Source: Voacanga thouarsii (lineage: Eukaryota; Streptophyta; Magnoliopsida; Gentianales; Apocynaceae). Taken from it: a DNA stretch of 64,000 bases. The notes under the pieces are model-generated. The model was not told where the DNA came from and searched no databases. It worked only from the letters and a program-made list of their open reading frames with translations. Of this stretch, positions 47,211 to 58,675 are shown piece after piece. A program made the position numbers and the translations under genes. The first letter of the stretch is position 1. The number at the start of each line of letters is the position of its first letter. The stretch lies in NCBI GenBank assembly GCA_026120185.1, contig JANUWF010002066.1, positions 868,001 through 932,000 of the forward strand. The letters run 5' to 3'.

Positions 47211-48670
47211 TAATCAAAGTTACAAGGACAACACTTATCTCAATCACCAAGTGATCCCTAATGGACTCCAACAGAACACAACACAATGCTCTTTTTGTCA
47301 ACCTTCCAGAAAACTTGTTGCTTGACCCAACTCTATGATTGATCACCTTTCAGTCGTCGTTTCTACAATAGCTTGGTACCTAGTTTGGCTCTAGAAACCT
47401 TTCCACCAGAAGGGTATTTAATTTGAAAAAGAAATAAATTGATTCAAGTCCTCTAAGAAGATCATATACTGTTGTTGCTGGTAACTTGGATCGAAAGCAT
47501 ACTTTAATAGAAGATTTAACACTCTTCATTACTGGCGTATGTTTTTCAACCACTTAGAGTATTTTCATGAAGAGGCAAAAGGTTTTGGTTCCTTTCTTTA
47601 TTGAAGGGCCAAATTTACTTTTTAAATTTTCTCTCCTATATTTCATGATAAAACTAGGAGGATTTCTCTTCAAATTTTGTCCTCCTTTACTCTTGTATTT
47701 GGTTGCTTTATATAATACAATAGAGTAGTAGTTTCCTTGTCAAATTAGGAATCGGCGTTTGCGTTGAAGCATCCAAAATCTTTGGACCTCTAATCCCACC
47801 TGAATTCAAAACCTTTCACTTATAGAATCTTCATTAGATCTTCACTAAAATTCATCAAGATTCTCTACAATCCCTTTCCTACTTCAACTGAATTATTACA
47901 GCATCAAAACCTTACCAATATTGCAATTTCTAAAATAGTTTCAATTCTGTTGAAAATTTCAATCTGACGCCAACTTTGACAATGACAATGAAACACTTTC
48001 TTTCCTTGTTGATTTGGTATACTACCTAAAAAATACCTGTCAAGATCTTCTGTATCTTCATATTCAATCTTAGAAATATTCCATAAATTTTATAGCTTAA
48101 TCTTCATAAAGATTTTGAATATATATTGCTAGAACTTCTCCCAATTCTTCTAGATTTAGTTTTCTAATTCAACTTGAACTCCTTTGCTCAATCCTATGAG
48201 GAGTATATTCTTCAATATCTTTTGAGATTTACTTTCCTAATCTAACTCTAATTTGTTTTGCACAAATATTATCAAAAAAGCAATGCACTTTCCGTAACAA
48301 TCTCCCCCTTTCGGCGTTGTTTGGTGCAAAACCCATATTTAGCTAGGTGTCTTCAACAGTCATTAAGAGTTTTTCAACATGCAACAGAATTCTTATACAT
48401 AAGGTACATCAATGACCACAGACAGCAAAACTCCTCCTAAACAATAACTCGCCCAATGTACAACATTGGTTATATGCATCTTGCATCCTTGTATTTCTTG
48501 CATTGCCTTGGTCTCCCCTTTTTTGTAGCAAAGAAGGCCAAATCATCATTATTAATCAAGAAGAGTAGCGATACTAGCATGAGTGTAAAGCTAATTTAAC
48601 TTTGTTGAAGGCATTTTTTGTTGTAGGCTCTTATGTGAAGGTTCCTACCAATTTTCCTTACTACTATTTT
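47211..48670. other. Unassigned spacer, right flank of PMD element
   Basis: AT-rich, no frame of note. CAATCTCCCCCTTTCGGC near 48299 resembles sequence common next to plant copia LTRs, which is too weak for a call. Confidence 0.4.
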
Positions 48671-49646
48671 TGTAATACCCTGTATTTAATTTTGTCTGGC
48701 TACTACTTTTGATAGAATGATCATTTACATCAATAGTCGGAACAGAAGATGAGCATTGTAATGAGAAGGATATTTTGGTGCAATGAAAATATATGAGAAC
48801 CTGGATGTAATTTCGAATTTGTTCTATCCACATCCTAAATTTTCAGAAGCATACTGCTATTAATAAAGTAAGAGATTGGGGGTACATTTAGAACAAAAAT
48901 TGATCAGTACAATGAGATGAGCATTTCGGTATGAGTTAGGCTATTCTGTGTTCTAGGAGCATTTTCATAATTTTAACTGCGAATGGAATTTTGACCATGA
49001 ATTTTACGTAATTGAGAAAGAATTGAAGATTTTGAAAGTTACCATTGAATTCAGTGAAATTTATATAATTTATTGGTGGAAAAAAATATTTTTTATTTCG
49101 TACCCGATTTTGGTAATTTCTTAGAAAAATTGAAAATGCGGTAGAAAATTTCGATGTGTGGCTTCTTGTGATTGGTGGCCAAGGACATGTGCTAAATTAT
49201 GAGAAGAAACATGAAATATTCATGCATGCAAAGCTTCTTAAATAACTTTTACAAAATAATTAAGAAAAATGCTAACAAAATAAGATCGCGATACGTGTAA
49301 AATACCCACCATGCATTTAAATGAACAAACTCTTATTGGTCATTATTTTGACCACTTAGGGTGGTGGAAGAAATGCTGAAAAATGTCCAAGAGCATAAAG
49401 GAGAAGGAAGAAAGAAGTAAGGTAGAAAATAAAGAAAATATCAAGGAAAAATAGGAAAAAGTGTGTGTGTGTTTCTAGGAGCAAGATCAAGCCAAAACAT
49501 CCTACATACGAGGTAAAAGCTTATATTTCAAGAATTAAAGTTATAGATTCCATTGCAGTGATCATTTCGGTACAAGTTTTGACATGAAAATATGGGATTT
49601 ATGGTTGAGATTTGGATCAAATGCGAGCTATGTGAACTTTTGTGTG

Positions 49647-49694
<48 letters not shown>

Positions 49695-50515
49695 GGTTAG
49701 AAGAAGGTTTTATATGCGATATTTGATGCGGTGAATAAAGGTATTTGATTGGTGATTTAAGGTTTTATTCATGGTTGATGAAAAAGTGGTGAAAATTGGG
49801 AAAAAGAAAGATTTAATGGAAATAAAACTATAGCTATTTTTAATTCATGTTGGTGATTACATGTTGTTCAAAGCATGAATTTGGTGACTTGTTGGATTTG
49901 AAAAAAAATGAAGAATTAAAGATGTTTTGATGGGGAATGAGGTGGATTCAGGGTTGTATAGATGTTATAAAGGAATGAGAACAAGAAGGTCATGTTATTT
50001 TCTGAAAATGGAATTAGTACAACAAAAATTCTGCGATATTTTTGGCCCAGTAGTTCCTGGACAGTCTTGAGGATATGGAAAATGAATCCATAGAAGCTTA
50101 GTTCAAGGTCCAACGAGCGTTTGTATATAAAATGGAGCGTAATCGGAGTTGTAGATCAAAAGTTATGCACAAAACAAAATGGTATGTTTTACGGGAAAAA
50201 TGCAGAATTTTAGTTTTGGATGTAAGTAAACTCTAAGGAATTGTTTGCATGACTTTGGAATAAAAATGATGGGTACATTAAGAACATTACATGTTCATGA
50301 AGAAAAGAAAATATAGAAACGCAAAATGGAAGAATTGAGTGTGCAATATATGTATACGTACATGTATTTCTCGATGAAGGAAAAATGATGAAACAAGGAA
50401 AATAAGGAATTTCTTTATACTTGCATTGACTAAGTGTTGGTTTGAACCTTAGCAAACCAAACTAAATACAAAATGATGTTTAATGTAGTTTATTTACATT
50501 AAATGATTGGCAACG
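48671..50515 (+). other. Possible old LTR-derived sequence, target of the Tekay-like element
   Basis: Begins TGTAATACCCTGTATTT, a common start for plant gypsy LTRs, and holds a (GT)n tract at 49649-49692. The phrase near 50110-50165 resembles repetitive LTR DNA I have seen in other plants. No partner LTR is visible. The 5-mer before the new insertion is CAACG (50511-50515). Confidence 0.3.
49649..49692 (+). repeat. (GT)n microsatellite
   Basis: About 44 bp of GT repeats. Confidence 0.95.
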
Positions 50516-50760
50516 TGTGAAACCCCACCTAAAGCCAACTCTAGAGTAAGGAGGTCGGGATGCATATCATATTATTTTGTATGAATATATATGTTTTTGA
50601 ATGATTTTATATGCTTTAGAGTTGTGGATTATAGGTTAAAATGCTTAGTTAAGCTTATCGAGTAGGTGAGGTAAAATGGTAATTTTGCTTGAGGTCAAAT
50701 TAGGAAGATAGCTTGGGAATTAAACAAGAAAAATATGTGGGTGAGAAAATAAAAACAAGA

Positions 50761-50837
50761 ATTAGTGTGGTTTAGTGGTTAGAGCTTGGTGAATTAATTT
50801 CTAAGGTCATGAGTTCAAATCCCATCATTTAAGTTTT
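50761..50837 (+). ncRNA. tRNA-like segment in LTR, copy B
   Basis: A box TGGTTTAGTGG 50768-50778; B box AGTTCAAATCC 50812-50822, 44 bp apart as at tRNA positions 8 and 52. Foldable arms: acceptor 50761-50767 with 50826-50832 (5 of 7 pairs incl. G-U), D stem 50770-50773 with 50782-50785, T stem 4 of 5 with loop TTCAAAT. The anticodon arm is weak. TTTT at 50834-50837 would stop Pol III. It is a tRNA relic or tRNA-derived SINE head rather than a functional tRNA. Confidence 0.55.
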
Positions 50838-52266
50838 ATCATGATTATCTTAATTAAGTTTGAATTTTTGTTTTCTTGCATTCCATAAAAATAGGAATGT
50901 TGTCTTAGGGGAGACATGAAGAGAATGTCCTAATCTTATCCTTATGTCCTAAAAAGAATTCTAGAGGAATTCTTGTCCTTTTTATTACCACTAGCTTGTC
51001 CTAACATCTTTATAATTCAAATCCATTAAATCCTTTCTTTTAAATTCCAAAAAAAAAAAAATCTGTGATAATTCCTCCACCTTGAATTTCGAAAATCAGC
51101 TGTGGAGGATGGGAAGTTGGCCGAAAATAGGAGGAGAAATAGGAAGGGTTTCCAAGAGAAAATCAATCACCATGATAGCACCTTCAAACTCACCTTCATG
51201 TTGTTCATCTTCTAGTAAAGGAAAATCTGGAAATTTTCCAGAATTTTTGCAGGCCATTTCTTCGAAAAATTCAGCCAGTAAACCCACTCATTTTCTGCCA
51301 GACAAATGGTCATTTCATGTGGCTTGAAGGCTGGAAAATCTGTGCAATTTTCGGACTGCACAAACAGCACCAAACCAGAAAAAAATTCTGGGCATTTCGC
51401 AGCTTTCAACCAAGTAAATGAAGCTGTTTTGATTCACCTTCAAGCCAGCAAAACCTCTCTGTATTTCTCTAGGAAGAAGGCTGGAAAACCACCTTAGAAA
51501 GACCTTCAAACCCTCTCAAGAAACAGCTGCAAATCGGGTAGGAGAAGTGCAGCAAATTCTGCAGAAAATCCTTCATCAACCTTCGAAACTCTTGAACCAT
51601 GAAACCAGAATTTTTTCCAGCTTTGCTCCCTTCTAGCCTAGTCCGAAAATCACCTTCAACATCTGTAAAATTGGACCTTGCTCAGCTGTAGACTGAAGAC
51701 CATTAACCCCACACTCACCTTGAGCATATGGACTCCATAGCCACACCACAAAACACTCCTAAGATCACTCAATTCAAACTCTTTTTGAACTTCAAATAAT
51801 TTCAGCATTTTACTCCATTAAAATCACTCTTGTATTAGGCAAATCAACCAGAATTTCCTCTGCCATTTAAGACTGAATTTCGGCCCACCTTGGAGCAACA
51901 TTAACCTTCAATCAATTCAGCAAAACCACCATGCTCAGCCGGCACCATTGAAGACCATAGAAATCTCTCTTGATCAAACACCATAGCTAACCTCTTACCT
52001 TAAACAACTCCACAATTTTCTCCATTTGAATTTCAAATAAAATCTGATCACTCTCTCTCTCACAAGCTGAAAACCGAAACTCTCATTTACTCCATACCAT
52101 TTGGCCAGCCCTTTACCCAAATTCGTGCAGCATTTCTTCCAAATTCTCTCCATTTTCACCAAGAACACACACTAACCTTCTTCAAGCCTAACCCTACTCT
52201 AAACACCTCCAATGACTCTCAAATACTCCAAATCGCTTCCATTTAATCTCTAAACTTCATTTCTGG

Positions 52267-52275
52267 TATTTATAA
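52267..52275 (+). promoter_or_regulatory. TATA-like box of 5' LTR
   Basis: TATTTATAA followed about 30 bp later by a plausible transcription start region; conserved in the 3' LTR (about 61892). If right, U3 is about 1.8 kb and R-U5 about 2.4 kb. Confidence 0.35.
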
Positions 52276-52350
52276 CACAAAACCTCGCAAACAAGAATTT
52301 TCGAGCGGATCAAAATTAACTTTTCTTTGAAGGTCTCAAGAACATCAACA

Positions 52351-52358
52351 AGGTAAGT
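52351..52358 (+). promoter_or_regulatory. Consensus 5' splice site in LTR
   Basis: CAAG|GTAAGT with the cut after 52352, about 85 bp after the TATA-like box; kept in the 3' LTR. Pairs plausibly with the acceptor at 54819. Confidence 0.4.
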
Positions 52359-52409
52359 CAAGAGCAACCTTCTTGTTCATCCTTTTTCATTCGACTATAC
52401 CCTACTAAT

Positions 52410-52410
<1 letters not shown>

Positions 52411-52475
<65 letters not shown>
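52411..52475 (+). repeat. (CT)n microsatellite in 5' LTR
   Basis: 65 bp, against 46 bp in the 3' LTR: length change since insertion. Confidence 0.95.
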
Positions 52476-52477
<2 letters not shown>

Positions 52478-54723
52478 TCTGAAATGGTTGATCAACCATC
52501 AACCATGATCGCTTGTTTCGTTGGACCATTCAAGACACTCCATCGCGCGTGGACCTTCTTTTGTCTTCATCAAGGTACTCGACAATCAAGTATTCATTCT
52601 TAAATCTCTCTTATTAAGTTTCTGAAATCATATCTCTTAGATGTTGATAGGGAGATAGAATATGATTGGGAGATTGAGTATATGCATAAAGGGATTGGGG
52701 TTAGGACATGATGGTTGTTGTATATGACTAGGGTGTATGTGTTTTCCTTTCGAATCAATGTATGTTCTTCATGCTTAATGAATTTTATGGAGGTTTGAAG
52801 CATGATTAGATATTATGACACCAAAGGTAATTAGGCTTTTATGTTCTTATTTTTCCATGGAAACCATGATTGATGATTATGCTTAGAAGGATTTTGGCCA
52901 TGTGATGGTATGAGATAGTTCAAGTGTATGTTCATGAATGGATTAATATAATGTTTGATGATGGAGAATGTGATCATGAATCCTTTCTAGCAATAGGAAA
53001 ATCATGGTGAAAAAGTATTTTCTTGTTAAGTCTAAGTTATTTTTATTAACAAATTTTATTACCTTGAATAGAATACTACTATATTTTTCTCTATAAAATT
53101 CGAAACTCTAGGGAGATTTGGAGTGGTTTATTAATTAAAATATTAATATTTTCTTTATCAAATAAAGGAGATCTTTTATTAATATATATAGTAATAAATC
53201 CTTTACAATAAATAAAATATTATTTATATTAAAATCTATTTGTTATTTATTAATTAAAATTTAAAATAATTCATTCATTATTATTTTTATTTATTACTAA
53301 TTATTTATTATCTATTTAAAAATTAATTAAAGGTTATTTGTAATTAAATATTTATTTATAATAAAGCTATTTTTAAATCACCATTTATTAATACTATTTA
53401 GGACTTAATATTCAAATCTTAGTTTATTTATTAAAAATAACACTCAAGAATTATTAATTGGGTCTATAATTTATTAGCAATTATTTTAGAACCCCAATTT
53501 ATTTTAACTTATCAGCTAAAACTTATTTTATAAAATTCTTTATCACCTAGCCTTAAAGCTTAGGATATTAGGGTCATGGCTAGTCATGGTTGTAACTAGT
53601 TGAGCTAAGAAATTATTTATGTAAGGCAGGTATAGCTCGAATGTAACCTTATGTTTTGTGTTTACCCCAGGCGGGGTTAGGTCAGCCTTGGAAGACGTTT
53701 GAGTTGAGCAAGCAAAGAATTAGGTAGGCTCTAGCATGGAGTTTTGTGAAGACCAAAAGTTGTTGTGGCAAGCCAAACACGATGTATATGGGCATTTATT
53801 TTGTGAAGGCAATTAAGGGCTGTTTTTCCTTTTTATTTCAGTCAAGCGAATCATTTGAAAGTTAAACAAGCAGTTTTACACAAAATAAAGCAAAGTGTGA
53901 TCAATTTTCTCCTAAGTGGAACAATTAACGTTGAGTACTCAATAAGGGTAGACCACCAGGACTAGTCTTTGAAGGGTTAGGGTAAGTCTCTCCGTAGGTG
54001 GCCACTTCTATGGGGTGAGTCCTTCCTGGATAGAATGCCAATCCGGTAGGTCATACCGGTCCGAGCTAGCAAGTTTCAGTCATGTGGACTGTGTGTTCCG
54101 GAGTGGACAACCGGTAAGTTTGGGTGTAGAGATGGAGGAGTATCTCATCCGGTAGGCTGTACACCTACCTTTTGTTAGCTTGCACAAAGTGTGGCATTCT
54201 GACTGTTACTTAGTCATGGGGCCCAACGTGTGGTAACCCATGGCTACCCGTTTGAGTGGTTGTATTTATGGTGCGCATGTATGGTTTGAAAAGTGGAACA
54301 CCACTCTTTATTTTCAACACTTATTTATTGCTTGCTAGCACCTTTTTCTTATGAAACTTTTACAACTTGCATACATGAATTATTTTACCTGAAACACTCG
54401 AAGCACACACGGGCTTACTGAGATTCTTATCTCACCAACTTTTACGCCATGTTTTCAGGAAGATCCTGCTGTGGAGGTCATTAGCTAGATTGTTGCCTAT
54501 GCTTTGAAGACTCATGTTATTTACTTTATGTGATGTTTTGAGAGATTGTTGCAAACAATTTATTTGGATTTATTCTAGTACTTATCTTTTGGGTTGTAAT
54601 AAGTTTAATTTTAAAGTCTTTATTTTATTTTATTTTTATGTAACCTAGTTATAAAGACCCCTTGTCTTCTGGACGGGGCGACATCCCCGGCACTGATGGG
54701 CCTAGGTAGTGGGGTGTTACAAG

Positions 54724-54735
54724 TGGTATCAGAGC
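54724..54735 (+). other. tRNA-iMet primer-binding site
   Basis: TGGTATCAGAGC, two bases after the LTR end. Confidence 0.95.
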
Positions 54736-54795
54736 CTAGGTTTAGGCAAGTATTGATTGTATATGTTTTGATTTATTGAGTTCAAACTGTTTTTC

Positions 54796-54819
54796 TGACC
54801 TATCTTGTTTGTGCTGTAG
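54796..54819 (+). promoter_or_regulatory. Candidate 3' splice site before leader ORF
   Basis: Pyrimidine-rich run ending in GTGCTGTAG; the exon would start at 54820. The first ATG after it (54822) codes for three residues and its TGA overlaps the leader ORF ATG at 54830 (ATGA), a layout that could allow reinitiation. Confidence 0.4.
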
Positions 54820-54829
54820 GAATGTTAGA

Positions 54830-55297
54830 ATGATTAGAACCGCAAGGAAAGGGCAGCAATGGCACCCTCCCATTCCTATCTACCGGAAGGACTTACCAGC
54901 GCCTCAACCTGCACCTCAGCCTACACCCCAGCCAATCATTACCCTGGATGATAGTAGTGACGATGAGGTCCAGATCATCGAGCCACCTCCAATACCCGTG
55001 ATCGACCTGGTTACCGACAGTGAAGACGAGGAGATAGACATGGAATATGTTCCCCACCCTCCTAACCCCATAGTGGACTTGACTGTTGACAGTGATGACC
55101 CAGGGGAGATAGATTATGAATCTCTACCTAGACCTTCCATTGTAACCCCAACCAATCAAGTTGAGACCGGGGAGAGTTCTAGGAGACCCGGGAAGGAGCC
55201 CATAGATGGGTTCGCAAGTGGGGCCGGGATGGATTTCACTAGGAATTCTGGGGGGTGGTTATATGATGCCGACATTGAAGATTCTGATGAGGATTAG
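54830..55297 (+). CDS. Leader ORF: acidic protein with three SUMO-interaction-like motifs
   Basis: 155 residues, uninterrupted, between primer site and gag. N-terminus basic (MIRTARKGQQW), then a Pro/Gln-Ala-Pro run (23-35), then three hydrophobic cores each followed by Ser/Asp/Glu: IITLDDSSDDE (36-46), VIDLVTDSEDEE (57-68), IVDLTVDSDD (81-90), a Ser/Gly linker and an acidic tail (EDSDED). The pattern V/I-V/I-D-L followed by acidic/phospho-Ser residues is that of SUMO-interaction motifs in PIAS-type proteins. No enzyme domain. The only frame of the element without a lesion. An upstream in-frame extension begins with TTG, so ATG 54830 is preferred. Function inferred; I know no named family. 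Confidence 0.7.
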   Translation: MIRTARKGQQWHPPIPIYRKDLPAPQPAPQPTPQPIITLDDSSDDEVQIIEPPPIPVIDLVTDSEDEEIDMEYVPHPPNPIVDLTVDSDDPGEIDYESLPRPSIVTPTNQVETGESSRRPGKEPIDGFASGAGMDFTRNSGGWLYDADIEDSDED

Positions 55298-55568
55298 AGA
55301 GGCCAAGCCTTGCTATGTTTAGGGCGTTTTATCTGCAATTTTCAATAAACTCCTATGCTAGGAGCCCATTCACCTTATGGCTTTATTTTAAAATTTATGC
55401 AAATAAGAGTACCTAGGGTACTCTAACTTTTGAGAAAAATTTATATGCAATTCTTCATACAAAATTTGCATCTAATTTTCTTCCACTTAACGTTGAATGT
55501 GAATGCATGCTCAATTTGGATATTTTTAACTTTAATGCATAAACTCATTATCTGGGGAATGGTTTAGA

Positions 55569-56650
55569 ATGGCACCTAGACGTCGCGCAGCCACATCCAG
55601 CAGAAGGGTTCCTGAGGCAGAGCCCATGACACCAGAGGTTAATGCAACTCAAATGCCATCGCCAAACCAGGGGGATGAGAATGAAATGGGACCGGAGATG
55701 GGATCGGAAGAGCCAGTTAGCGTAAGTATGACGCAAGTGTTCCACAAGGTGACGGAGATTCTGCAAACCTTGACAGAGTGAAGAAATTCGAAAGGGGAAG
55801 ACGAGGCATTGGAGCGGTTTCTGAAATTTCAACCTCCTATTTTCTTGGGGGAGGCCGAACAAGACCAGAAAGTGGAGCAATGGGTGGAACAAATGGAGGA
55901 CATCTTTGCCACGCTCCAGTACACAGAGAAGCGAATGGTGAAGTTCGCTGCGTTCCGGCTGAGGGGTCCAACTCGGGCGTGGTGGCAACGGGTTCAGGAC
56001 GACTGGGCTAATTTTATGGAAGCATTCCGACAGAATATATACCTCAGTGGATAGTGGAGAAACGGGAAGATGAGTTCTAGAATCTAAAGCAAGGAAGCAT
56101 GACAGTAGCCTAATATGCCGCACGATTCACGCAATTGTCAAAGTACTGCAAGAGGCTGGTAGATACTGAACAAAACAGAACGAGGTAATTTGTTAAGGGA
56201 TTAAGGCAAGAGTTAAGAAGGGCGTTAGCACCCTCTCCACCGGTGACTTATTCGGGGGCTGTGGACACAGCCACCCGTACTGAGAATGAAGATCGCAACC
56301 GATTAGCTTCACGACCGTTCGTACCGGAAAGACCACCGCCAAGACCTTTTCAGAGGCAGCAACCTAACAAGCGTCCTGCCAACCAGCAATGGTAGAATCG
56401 GGGAAAGCAAGCCCGAACAGCACCAGTTGTTCTGGCGCAGAATCTTCAATTATGCCGGTACTGTGGAAAAAGGGGCCACATTGAGAAAAATTATTGGTCC
56501 AAAGGAGTTGAGCGGAAGTGCTACCACTGCGGAGACCTGAATCATCTGCGGAACGCCTGCCCTAAACTTCTCCGGATCGGGCAGGGGAACCCAGCTCAGA
56601 ACCCGGGGCCCAATCGAGCCAATACCTCGGGAGCTTCCGGGAGCGGAACG
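55569..56650 (+). pseudogene. Gag polyprotein (capsid and zinc knuckles), broken
   Basis: From ATG 55569 (MAPRRRAATSS). A TGA at 55779 (probably from CGA) interrupts; the capsid core follows (FLKFQPPIFLG, WVEQMEDIF, FAAFRLRGPTRAWW). Near 56045 the frame shifts by one base into the frame later used by pol and goes on with NLKQGSMTVA, RQELRRALAPSPP and two knuckles at about 56455-56570. The first, CRYCGKRGHIEKNY, has Tyr for the last Cys; the second, CYHCGDLNHLRNAC, is complete. Further stops near 56078, 56109 and 56395. Confidence 0.85.
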
Positions 56651-56689
56651 CAGAAGCCGCGGGTGAAAGCAAAAGTTTTCGCTCTCAAT

Positions 56690-57180
56690 CGGGAGGAGGT
56701 TAGGGTTGATGCAGCAGTAGTGGAAGGTACGTTTACTATCCAAGGTCGTTCTATTAATGCATTGATAGGCCCTGGATCTACCCGTTCCTATTTAAATAAG
56801 AATTGTGCATATCAATTGGGTTAGGATGGAGTAGAACTACCTTTTACCTTGATACTAAGTACGCCTTTGGGGAAAATGGTGCAAGCGGATCAGTATGTGT
56901 AGAATTGTAAAGTTGAAGTAGGGAGAGAAAGCTTGGAGGGAGACCTAATAGTCTTAGCTATTGATGATTATGATTTAATACTGGGGATGGATTGGTTAGC
57001 GAAGCATGGTACTAGAGTAGATTGTAAGAATAAGTCAGTTCAGTTCATTAGACCAGGATGTGATGTGTTGGAGTTCAATGGCGAGAAAGTAAAAGAATTG
57101 AAGTTTTTGATAGCTGGGGCTAAAGCCCGAAAATTGTTGAGGCAAGGATGTCAAGGGTATTTGGCTTATGTGATAAACAA
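56690..57180 (+). pseudogene. Aspartic protease domain of pol, catalytic Asp lost
   Basis: The flap and active-site region reads INALIGPGSTRSYLN, where the Tekay consensus has D in I-D-P-G-S/T: the catalytic Asp is replaced by Gly. Downstream [16 protein letters not shown], the conserved end of gypsy proteases, is intact. Stops at about 56822 and 56900. The protease matures Gag-Pol in a live element. Confidence 0.8.
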
Positions 57181-58144
57181 GCCGAAGGACCAGTGCACTC
57201 TGGAGGATACCGAGGTGGTAAAAGATTTTCCCGACGTGTTCCCTGCAGAACTCACCTTTCTACCTCCCAAACGAGAAGTTGAGTTCACTATTGATCTAGT
57301 CCCAGGAGAGGAACTGGTGTCTCGAACCCCGTATCGTATGGCACCGGCGGAGTTGAAGGAATTAAAGGAGAAGCTAGAGGAGTTGGTGAGGCATGGCTCT
57401 ATCAAACCTAGCACGTCCCACTGGGGAGCACCTATGCTATTTGTAAAGAAAAAGGACGGGACTCTAAAGTTGTGTATTAACTACCGGGGCTTGAACAACC
57501 TGACCATCAAGAATAAATATCCTCTGCCGTTAATTGACGAGCTGTTCGACCAGTTGCAAGGGTCCAGTTGTTACTCTAAACTGGATTTGAGGCAAGGCTA
57601 CTATCAAGTGAGGATAAAAAAGGAAGATATTCCTAAGACGGCCTTCAATACAAGATATGGTCACAATGAGTTTGTGGTGATGCTTTTCGGGGTAACTAAC
57701 GTACCCGCAGTATTTATGGATCTAATGCATCAAGTGTTCCAGCCCTACTTGGACAAGTTTGTGGTGGTCTTCATCGACGACATACTTATATACTCCAAGA
57801 GTCTGGAGAACCATGCGGAACATTTGAAGTTAGTACCAGAAAAGCTAAGGGAGCATAAGCTTTACGCCAAGTTTAGCAAGTGCGAGTTTTGGTTGGATAG
57901 TGTGGTGTTTCTTGGTCACGTGGTGACTAAGGAAGGAATCAAAGTAGACCCAGCTAAGGTTGAAGTCGTATCAGACTGGAAGCAACCAGAGAACATCACC
58001 GAGATTCGAAACTTTTTGGGGTTGGCTGGCTACTACCGGAGGTTTATTAAGGGATTTTCAACACTAGCATCTCCTATGACCCGGCTGCTGAGAAAGGATG
58101 TACCCTTTGTTTGGAACGAAAAATGCGAAAAGAGTTTTCAATAG
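57181..58144 (+). pseudogene. Reverse transcriptase of Tekay-like pol
   Basis: Continuous from the ORF 56933-58144 (stop TAG at the end, probably from CAG). Motifs in order: [35 protein letters not shown] (normally LCIDYR), [15 protein letters not shown], the FGVTNVP box (normally FGLTNAP), [13 protein letters not shown] with the catalytic Asp pair, and FLGHVV. Apart from two changed consensus residues (Asn for Asp in the CIDYR box; Val in the FG box) the domain is complete. It copies element RNA to DNA from the tRNA-Met primer. Confidence 0.9.
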
Positions 58145-58675
58145 TTGAAGCGGAGGTTAATGATAGTGCCTGTGTTGAGTCTACTGGAGGCAGATAAACC
58201 TTACGCACTATATACTGATGCCTCGAAGGAAGGCTTGGGAGCAGTTTTGATGCAAGATAGGAAGGTGATCGCCTATGCTTCTCGAAAACTAAAGCCGCAT
58301 GAAGTCAATTATCCCACACATGATCTAGAGCTGGCTGCCATTGTGTTCGCATTAAAGAAATGGTGACACTATTTGTATGGAGCAGAATATGAGGTGTTCA
58401 CTGATCACAAAAGACTGAAGTACATCTTCACCCAGAAAGACTTGAACTTGAGGCAGCGAAGATGGATGGAATTTCTGGAAGAGTACCGGTGTCCTATCAA
58501 CTACCACCCCGGGAAGGCCAACGTCATTGCTGATGCCCTGAGCTGGAAGGTCAGAATGGCCAGGCTAAGGGTACAAGAGGTTCAAGTGGTTCAGGATGTG
58601 TTGGATAGAAGAGCAGAAGTGCAAGAAGAGAGGATTGTCATTAGGAACCTGAAGCTGATACCAAATCTAAGGTAG
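58145..58675 (+). pseudogene. RNase H domain of Tekay-like pol
   Basis: Same frame as [15 protein letters not shown] (first Asp), [15 protein letters not shown] (Glu), then a TGA at 58364 where Arg is usual, [14 protein letters not shown] (Asp), NVIADALS. Stops at 58364 and 58673. Degrades RNA in RNA-DNA hybrids. Confidence 0.85.

Larger units (their letters stand above)
50516..54721 (+). repeat. 5' LTR, 4,206 bp
   Basis: TGTGAAACCCC...GTGTTACA. Contains the tRNA-like segment, TATA-like box, splice donor, (CT)n and an AT-rich block. Relative to the 3' LTR it lacks about 60 bp near 53885 and has about 80 bp extra near 53150-53230. Confidence 0.95.

Noticed and set aside
48671..50515. Firm call of a solo LTR
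   Set aside because: Only the start motif looks LTR-like. The end is cut by the Tekay-like insertion and no second copy is in the window.
50761..50837. Functional nuclear tRNA gene
   Set aside because: The acceptor and anticodon stems are too weak and no normal anticodon loop with U33 is seen in this copy. Kept only as tRNA-like.
51096..51327. Overlapping frames on both strands, repeated at 60721-60952
   Set aside because: They lie within the LTR and recur only because the LTR does. Both strands are open by chance and neither resembles a protein family.
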